Shown in pieces: positions 5,890-10,550 of a stretch of DNA of 10,550 bases. The stretch is from Pseudomonadota bacterium. Lineage in GTDB: Bacteria > Pseudomonadota > Alphaproteobacteria > Caulobacterales > Caulobacteraceae. The stretch spans positions 1 to 10,550 of the forward strand of contig JAFAEC010000180.1 of the NCBI GenBank assembly GCA_023424215.1, written 5' to 3'. Below the pieces are notes generated by a model, which ran no database searches, was not told the origin of the DNA, and saw only the letters and a list, made by a program, of their open reading frames with translations. Position 1 is the stretch's first letter. Every line of letters begins with the position of its first letter. Position numbers and translations under genes: made by a program.

Positions 5890-6572
5890 TGCTGCGCGAG
5901 CCGCCGCCGGACGAGGCCAGGCTGGCGCTGGACCGCGCTGTGGTCGAGGCCGTGCGGGCCCGCCTCGCGGCCGGTCCCCGCGAGACGCCGGACGCCGACG
6001 CCATCGCCCTGCGCGTCGTCCTCGCGGGTCTGGCCGGACCGGAGGCGGCGGCCCTGCGCGCCCTGCTCGGCCGCATCGACGCCGGTGCGGGACCGCCGCT
6101 GGTGGTCTGGGGCCCGGCCAGCCAGGTGCTCGCCGCGGACCGCTACGGCCTGGCGGCCCGGCTGGCGGCCAAGCCCGAGGCGGCGCTGCAGGCGGTCCGC
6201 GACGGCGCCCGCGCCCTGATGGACCTCACCCCCGCCTCGCCCTGGTGGGGACGCCTGCTGGCCGAGCCCGAGCTGCGCGTGACCGGCGCCCTCCCCGACC
6301 ATGGTCCCGGCCATCCGCGCGCCCTGATGGTCCGGAAGGCCGCCCCCGGTCCGAGCGGCGACGACCGCACCTTCTGGGCCACCGACAGCGCGCTCCCGGA
6401 CGCCCGCATCGTGGCCATGCTGTCCGACGCCGGCCTGGCGGCCGCTCCCCTGATCGCGGCCGGCGGGTTGAAGCTGTTCGTGCTGGCGGGGTATGTGCAG
6501 GCGGAGGACGGGCGGCTTGCATCCGCGCCCGGCGACCTGACCGGCGTCATCGGCGCCGCCCCCGTATTCTGA
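5889..6572 (+). CDS. Chorismate-mutase-like protein with a degenerate N-terminal domain
   Basis: A 227-aa protein starting at an ATG that overlaps the DUF2125 stop (TGATG) and ending 8 nt before hisC. The C-terminal half, with WWGRLLAEPELRV (119-131), GDDRTFWATD (157-166) and AGGLKLFVLAGYVQ (191-204), resembles the region that follows the AroQ domain in the Caulobacterales proteins annotated as chorismate mutase. The N-terminal ~65 residues are helical in character (LALDRAVVEAVRARL, then IALRVVLAGLAG, then ALRALLGRI), but I cannot find the usual AroQ opening (LR..ID.ID..L..LL..R) or its catalytic Arg/Lys set. Mutase activity is therefore doubtful. The position before hisC suggests a role in aromatic or histidine amino-acid metabolism, possibly as a ligand-binding regulator. 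The family link is from memory of similar proteins and is only moderately certain. Confidence 0.6.
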   Translation: MLREPPPDEARLALDRAVVEAVRARLAAGPRETPDADAIALRVVLAGLAGPEAAALRALLGRIDAGAGPPLVVWGPASQVLAADRYGLAARLAAKPEAALQAVRDGARALMDLTPASPWWGRLLAEPELRVTGALPDHGPGHPRALMVRKAAPGPSGDDRTFWATDSALPDARIVAMLSDAGLAAAPLIAAGGLKLFVLAGYVQAEDGRLASAPGDLTGVIGAAPVF

Positions 6573-6580
6573 GAGCCCGC

Positions 6581-7669
6581 ATGACCGACCTTCCGACGCC
6601 CAAGCCCGGCATCCTCGACATCGCGCCCTACGTCGGCGGCAAGTCGCGGATCGAAGGGGTGGCCGAGCCGATGAAGCTGTCCTCCAACGAGAACATGCTC
6701 GGGGCCGGCGAGAAGGCCCGCGAGGCGTACGAGGCGGCGGTCCGCAACATCCACATCTACCCCGACGGCCGCGCCACGAAGCTGCGCCAGGCGGTGGCCG
6801 ACCATCACGGGCTCGAGCCCGAGCGGCTGATCTTCGGCAACGGCTCGGACGAGGTCTTCGCCCTGCTCAACCAGACCTACCTGACCCCGGGCGACAACAT
6901 CGTCACCGGCCAGTACGGCTTCCTCGCCTACCGCATCTCGGCCAGGGCCAACCAGGCCGAGGTGAAGCTGGCGCCCGAGCCGGAGTTCAAGGCGACGCCG
7001 GAAGCCCTGCTCGAGCAGGTCGATGAGCGCACCCGCATCGTCTATGTCTCCAGCCCGTCCAATCCGACCGGCAGCTACAACACCGGCGAGGAGATCCGCA
7101 GCCTGCACGAGGCGCTGCGCCCCGACATCCTGCTGGTCATCGACGAGGCCTATGCAGAATACGTGACCGAGGCGGACTGGGAGACCAGCTTCCCGCTGGC
7201 CCGCGACAGCGACAACGTCGTCGTCACCCGCACCTTCTCCAAGATCCACGGCCTCGGCGGCCTGCGCATCGGCTTCGGCTACGCGCCGCTGAAGGTGGCG
7301 GAGGCGGTGGACCGCATCCGCCTGCCGTTCAACGTCTCGGTGCCCGGCATCGAGGCCGCCGTCGCCGCCCTCGGCGACGAGGCGCACCAGAAGGCCTCGC
7401 GCGAGCTGATCCACACCTGGCGGCCGCGCCTGACCCAGGCCATCCGCGGCTTCGGCTTCGACGTCCTGCCCTCGGCCGGCAACTTCGTGCTGGTCCGCTT
7501 CAGCGACGCCGACCACTGCGGGCGCGCCAACGACTACCTGAACTCCAAAGGCATCATCGTCCGCCCCGTCGGCGGCTACGGCCTGCCCGACTGCCTGCGC
7601 ATCACCGTCGGCACCGAGGACCAGAACCGCGCGGTGATCGACGCCATGAGCGAGTTCGCGGCGAGCTGA
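6581..7669 (+). CDS. hisC: Histidinol-phosphate aminotransferase
   Basis: A 362-aa PLP-dependent fold-type I aminotransferase, normal length for HisC. It converts imidazole-acetol phosphate and glutamate to histidinol phosphate and 2-oxoglutarate in histidine synthesis, and many members also transaminate aromatic keto acids. Seen: LSSNEN near the start, SPSNPTG with N161, the cofactor-binding DEAYAEY with D188 and Y191, and the Schiff-base lysine K221 in TRTFSKIHGLGGLRIGF, followed by the conserved arginines of GLRIGF and of the C-terminal LRITVG. The ATG at 6581 is 8 nt after the previous stop, with a weak GAGAG behind it. The preceding chorismate-mutase-like gene suggests use in tyrosine or phenylalanine synthesis as well, which is inference. 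No other his or tyr gene is in the window. The stop is 3 nt from that of the convergent gene, so no terminator fits between them. Confidence 0.94.
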   Translation: MTDLPTPKPGILDIAPYVGGKSRIEGVAEPMKLSSNENMLGAGEKAREAYEAAVRNIHIYPDGRATKLRQAVADHHGLEPERLIFGNGSDEVFALLNQTYLTPGDNIVTGQYGFLAYRISARANQAEVKLAPEPEFKATPEALLEQVDERTRIVYVSSPSNPTGSYNTGEEIRSLHEALRPDILLVIDEAYAEYVTEADWETSFPLARDSDNVVVTRTFSKIHGLGGLRIGFGYAPLKVAEAVDRIRLPFNVSVPGIEAAVAALGDEAHQKASRELIHTWRPRLTQAIRGFGFDVLPSAGNFVLVRFSDADHCGRANDYLNSKGIIVRPVGGYGLPDCLRITVGTEDQNRAVIDAMSEFAAS

Positions 7670-7672
7670 CCG

Positions 7673-8479
7673 TCATCCCCTCCGGAACACCCGGCTCGCG
7701 CCCCAGCCGGTGAGGGCGGCGAGGACGACGCACAGCACACCGTAGCTCCACGGGCGGCGGTGCGCGAACTCGAAGATGTCGCGCTCCAGCCCGACCTTCT
7801 CGACGGTCAGGGTCAGGTTGGAGACCGACACGGGCTCGCCCTCCTGGAACAGCCAGACCTCGGCGAAATACTTGCCCGTGGGCGCGACGGTGGGCAGTTC
7901 GACCTCGGCGCGGAACAGGCCCTCGTCGACGAAATCGACGCCCTCGGGATCGCTGTTGTAGAGCGCCGCCGCCTCGCGCAGGCGGATCACCGCGCGCCGC
8001 CAGTCAAGGTAGTCCTCGCCCAGGCGACTGACCACCACGTCCTTGACGCCGTAGCGGGTGACGGTGCGACTCTCCTCCGGAGCGTTGATGCGCAGGTGGT
8101 CGAGGCCGACGCCCAGCCGGCGCAGCTGGCCGAACTCGGCGATGTCGACCAGGGGCCGCGTCGAGGCGGTCATGTAGAAGCCCGGCGCGCCCTCGAACAG
8201 CACCGGCCGGCTGTTCAGCCACACGCCGGTGTTGCGGGTCTTCTTGACCAGACGGACCGGCGCGTCCGGGCCGCGCACCACCACCACGACGTCCGCGGGG
8301 ACGTCGGACGGATTGAACACCGCCCCGTAGAGCACGATCGACGCGCCGCGGAAGCTGGAGTCGACCTGCACCCGCGCGTCGGTCAGGGCCGCGGCGACCC
8401 GCACCTCGTCCACGGTGGAGACCGATCGCTCGGGTGGGGGCGCCTCGATTGCGGGCGGCGGAGGGGGAAGCGCCTGCAT
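7673..8479 (-). CDS. TIGR02186 family (Alph_Pro_TM) membrane protein
   Basis: A 268-aa protein matching the alphaproteobacterial family TIGR02186/PF09608, whose members are about this length and of unknown function. Family-like features: ARVQVDSSFRGASIVLYGAV (36-54), a beta-rich domain with DVVVVVRGP, GFYMTASTRPL (100-110), LREAAALYNSDP (167-178), GLFRAEVELPTVAPTGKYFA (187-206), and one C-terminal membrane helix (about 243-263, SYGVLCVVLAALTGWG) ending in RVFRRG. The basic C-terminus predicts a periplasmic body. Yet the N-terminus, MQALPPPPPAIEAPPPERS, is proline-rich and has no signal peptide, although the start is firmly fixed by a TGATG overlap with the permease gene. It probably works with that permease; the adjacency looks familiar for the family, but I could not verify it. 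Confidence 0.85.
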   Translation of the reverse strand: MQALPPPPPAIEAPPPERSVSTVDEVRVAAALTDARVQVDSSFRGASIVLYGAVFNPSDVPADVVVVVRGPDAPVRLVKKTRNTGVWLNSRPVLFEGAPGFYMTASTRPLVDIAEFGQLRRLGVGLDHLRINAPEESRTVTRYGVKDVVVSRLGEDYLDWRRAVIRLREAAALYNSDPEGVDFVDEGLFRAEVELPTVAPTGKYFAEVWLFQEGEPVSVSNLTLTVEKVGLERDIFEFAHRRPWSYGVLCVVLAALTGWGASRVFRRG

Positions 8480-9402
8480 CAGTCGACCGCCCCCGGCGCG
8501 AAGGCGAACAGCTCGGACGGGCGCACGAACAGCTCCAGCCCCATCTGGATGCCCACCAGCAACACGATCAGCCCCAGCACGGCCCGCAGCTCCTCGGCGC
8601 GGAACCGGCCCGACAGCCGGGCGCCGTACTGGGCCCCGACCACGCCGCCCAGCAGCAGGATGGTCGACAGCACGATGTCGACGGTCTGGTTGCGCCCCGC
8701 CTGAAGGATGGTGGTCATGGCGGTGGTGACGATGATCTGGAACAGGCTGGTGCCGACCACCACCCCGGCCCTCATGCGCAGGATGTAGAGCATGGCCGGC
8801 ACGAGGATGAAGCCCCCGCCGACCCCCATGATGGCCGACAGCACCCCGGCGAAGGTCCCCAACGCGAAGGGCGGAATGGCGCTGATGTACAGGCCCGAGC
8901 GCGGGAAGCGCATGCGCAGCGGCAGGCCGTAGAGCCACAGCGGCCGGCGCCGCTCCTTGTGCGGGACCACCTCGCCGCGCACCCGCCGCAGGATCTGGCC
9001 GAGGCTCTCGTAGAGCATCAGCACGCCGATGGCGCCGAGGAACAGCAGGTAGGACAGGGCCACGGCCAGGTCGGCCTGGCCGAGCAGGCGCAGGTAGCGG
9101 AACAGCTCCACCCCCAGCAGGGCGCCCAGCACCCCGCCGCCGGCCATCACCGCGCCGATGCGGAAGTCGATCGCCTTCTGGCCGGCGTAACTGATCACGC
9201 CGGAGGTCGAGGAGGCGACCACGTGGCTGGCCTGGCTGGCCACCGCCACGGACGGCGGAATGCCCAGAAAGATCAGGATCGGGGCCATCAGGAAGCCGCC
9301 GCCGATGCCGAACAGGCCGGACACGAATCCCACGGCCGCCCCCAGCAGCACCAGGAGCGGCCAGTTCACCGAAACCTCGGCGATTGGCAGGTAGATATCC
9401 AA
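8479..9402 (-). CDS. TauE/SafE (TSUP) family permease
   Basis: A 307-aa inner-membrane permease of the TSUP (formerly DUF81) family. Members move sulfite, sulfoacetate or other organosulfur anions, or are uncharacterised. The internal duplication is visible: SGLFGIGGGFLMAPIL (28-43) and SAIMGVGGGFILVPAML (189-205), each the glycine-rich motif opening one half. About eight hydrophobic segments are interrupted by a charged cytoplasmic loop (LRRVRGEVVPHKERRRP, 138-154). The start is TTG at 9402-9400: an in-frame TGA lies 27 nt upstream, no ATG intervenes, AAGG is 8 nt before it, and the MDIYLPIAEVSVNW beginning looks like that of relatives. It is co-transcribed with the TIGR02186 gene (TGATG overlap). 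The substrate cannot be told from sequence; sulfite-type anions are the default guess. Confidence 0.9.
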   Translation of the reverse strand: MDIYLPIAEVSVNWPLLVLLGAAVGFVSGLFGIGGGFLMAPILIFLGIPPSVAVASQASHVVASSTSGVISYAGQKAIDFRIGAVMAGGGVLGALLGVELFRYLRLLGQADLAVALSYLLFLGAIGVLMLYESLGQILRRVRGEVVPHKERRRPLWLYGLPLRMRFPRSGLYISAIPPFALGTFAGVLSAIMGVGGGFILVPAMLYILRMRAGVVVGTSLFQIIVTTAMTTILQAGRNQTVDIVLSTILLLGGVVGAQYGARLSGRFRAEELRAVLGLIVLLVGIQMGLELFVRPSELFAFAPGAVD

Positions 9403-9521
9403 AGGACGCGCCTTCGGCTGGAACGGAGGTCAGGCGCCGGAGAGGCGACGGTGAAACTGTCCTGAACGCCCCGGGCCGCCCGCGCAACCCGGTGCGCCAG
9501 CGGAGCGCCGGCGGTCGCGCT

Positions 9522-10550
9522 TCAGGCGAGCGGCTCGACCGCGAAACGCGCCGCCTCGGCCTGCGCCCGCTCGCGCTCTCCGGCGGGCAGGGCGGCCTGC
9601 AGCCGCTCGACCGCCGCCTGCGCGTCGCCGTCCCCGGCGCGCGCCGCGACCATGTACCACTTCAGCGCCTGGGTCCGATCCGGACCGATGCCCTCGTCGC
9701 CGGTCTCCAGCAGACGGGCGACGTTGTACTGGCTGTCGACCAGGCCGCGTTCGGCGGCGCGCAGCAGCCAGGTCAGCGCTTCCGACCGGTCGCGCGGCCC
9801 GCCGACGCCGTCGAACAGGTACATGCCGTAGGCGTGCATGCCGCGCGCGTCGCCGCTGTCGGCGGCGCGGCGGGTGAGGCTGCGGGCCTCTTCCGGGTCG
9901 GCCGCCAGGCCCCGGTCGCCTTCCTGGTACAGGCCGGCGAGGTGAAGCTGGGCCGGCGCATAGCCGAGGTCCGCCGCCTGACGCAGGGTTTCCACGCCGG
10001 CGAGGTCGTCGGCGTCCAGCAGGGTCGTCGCCTGCTCGTAGAGTTCCGCGCCCCGCGCCACGTCGGCCGGCGTGGCGGCCAGAGCCGCGATCGGCCGCAC
10101 CTCGTCCGCGACGGGCGCCGCCGGGGCGCCGGGGATGACCATGCCCGCGCCGGTCAGTTCGCTGAACGCCACGGCCCCGCCGGCGGTCAGCATCACCGCC
10201 ACGGCCGAGGCGCCCAGCGCCTTGCGCACCGTGCCGCCGTCCTTGCCGGCCTGCTTGTCCAGCCGCTCCTGCAGCCGCGTCTTGCCGCCCCGCTTCAGCC
10301 CGAAGCCGGACCGCGCCGGCGTCTCCGGTTCCGGCTGGGTCATGGCCGCGCGCGCCGCGTCGATGGTCTGGCGCGTGGAGGCGGCGCGGCCCTGGGCGGC
10401 GGCGGCGCGCAGGGCGCGCGGATCGACGAATTCGGTCTCGGCCGAGAACTCCTCCGCCGGGGCGTCGAAAGCCTCCGGCGCGGTGGCGGCGAGGGCGTCG
10501 GACACGTCCGCGCCGCCGAACGCGGCCTGGCCGAAGGGCGAGGCGGCCGG
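9522..10550 (-). CDS. Sel1-repeat single-pass membrane protein, possibly PodJ-like; C-terminal part
   Basis: The frame is open from the right edge, so only the last 342 codons are seen. A GTG at 10505 could start translation, but the 15 codons before it are in frame with no stop and of the same Ala/Gly/Pro-rich character, so I treat the gene as truncated by the window. Counting from the first visible codon: an acidic, low-complexity cytoplasmic stretch (1-80), a basic segment (KRGGKTRLQERLDKQAGKDG, about 86-105), one membrane helix (about 111-130), a Pro/Ala linker, then about three to four Sel1 (TPR-like) repeats (roughly 185-308) such as GYAPAQLHLAGLYQEGDRG and ALTWLLRAAERGLVDSQYN. Positive-inside topology puts the repeats in the periplasm. 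The layout recalls the C-terminal half of the Caulobacter polarity factor PodJ, but no peptidoglycan-binding domain follows the repeats. Sel1 membrane protein is firm; PodJ is tentative. Confidence 0.82.
   Translation of the reverse strand, partial: PAASPFGQAAFGGADVSDALAATAPEAFDAPAEEFSAETEFVDPRALRAAAAQGRAASTRQTIDAARAAMTQPEPETPARSGFGLKRGGKTRLQERLDKQAGKDGGTVRKALGASAVAVMLTAGGAVAFSELTGAGMVIPGAPAAPVADEVRPIAALAATPADVARGAELYEQATTLLDADDLAGVETLRQAADLGYAPAQLHLAGLYQEGDRGLAADPEEARSLTRRAADSGDARGMHAYGMYLFDGVGGPRDRSEALTWLLRAAERGLVDSQYNVARLLETGDEGIGPDRTQALKWYMVAARAGDGDAQAAVERLQAALPAGERERAQAEAARFAVEPLA

Noticed and set aside
7670..7672. Terminator between hisC and the TIGR02186 gene
   Set aside because: Only three bases separate the convergent stops, and no hairpin with a T-tract is visible there.
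8434..9465. A 343-codon His/Gln/Asp-rich open frame on plus over the permease gene
   Set aside because: It is an antisense shadow of the TSUP permease. The composition comes from reverse-reading hydrophobic GC-rich codons, and it has no family resemblance or ribosome-binding site.
10503..10505. GTG as the true start of the Sel1-repeat protein
   Set aside because: The 15 codons before it to the window edge are open and of the same composition, and no ribosome-binding site is evident, so the gene more likely continues upstream.

Overview
The window is a very GC-rich, densely packed chromosomal stretch. Gene content points to an alphaproteobacterium, most likely Caulobacterales (a Brevundimonas- or Caulobacter-like genome). 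The evidence is a DUF2125 protein, an alphaproteobacterial TIGR02186 (Alph_Pro_TM) protein, a possibly PodJ-like Sel1-repeat membrane protein, and a palindromic repeat of the kind scattered through these genomes. The genus is inference; no rRNA or tRNA is present to fix it.

Left part (1-1440, minus strand): a three-gene chain runs Phd/YefM-type antitoxin, VapC/PIN toxin, then the start of a ligase-associated (Lhr-like) DEXH helicase that leaves the window at base 1. Each junction overlaps (TGATG, then GTGA), so the three are probably co-transcribed and translationally coupled. A good promoter (TTGTCG-17-TATATG) and a tandem repeat that looks like a toxin-antitoxin operator lie just upstream. 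Near base 1 the helicase reading frame runs through a palindromic intergenic-type repeat without breaking.

Middle (1443-4733): a large Rad3/DinG-family iron-sulphur DNA helicase on plus is divergent from the toxin-antitoxin unit. It ends stop-to-stop, with no spacer, against a small VOC (glyoxalase/bleomycin-resistance fold) gene on minus.

4843-7669 (plus): a tight operon of a DUF2125 membrane-anchored protein, a 227-aa protein resembling a chorismate mutase whose catalytic domain looks degenerate, and a histidinol-phosphate aminotransferase (hisC). It converges, with a 3-nt gap, on a minus-strand pair: a TIGR02186 membrane protein preceded by a TauE/SafE (TSUP) permease, overlapping by TGATG. 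The right edge holds the C-terminal part of a single-pass membrane protein with periplasmic Sel1 repeats, possibly PodJ-like, entering from beyond base 10550.

Most of the window is ordinary housekeeping chromosome. The parts worth a second look are the toxin-antitoxin/helicase chain between two DNA helicases, the repeat absorbed into the helicase frame, the catalytically doubtful chorismate-mutase-like protein coupled to hisC, and the TIGR02186 protein with no visible signal peptide. I saw no RNA genes, CRISPR arrays, insertion sequences or prophage genes. No stretch over 300 bases lacks a gene.
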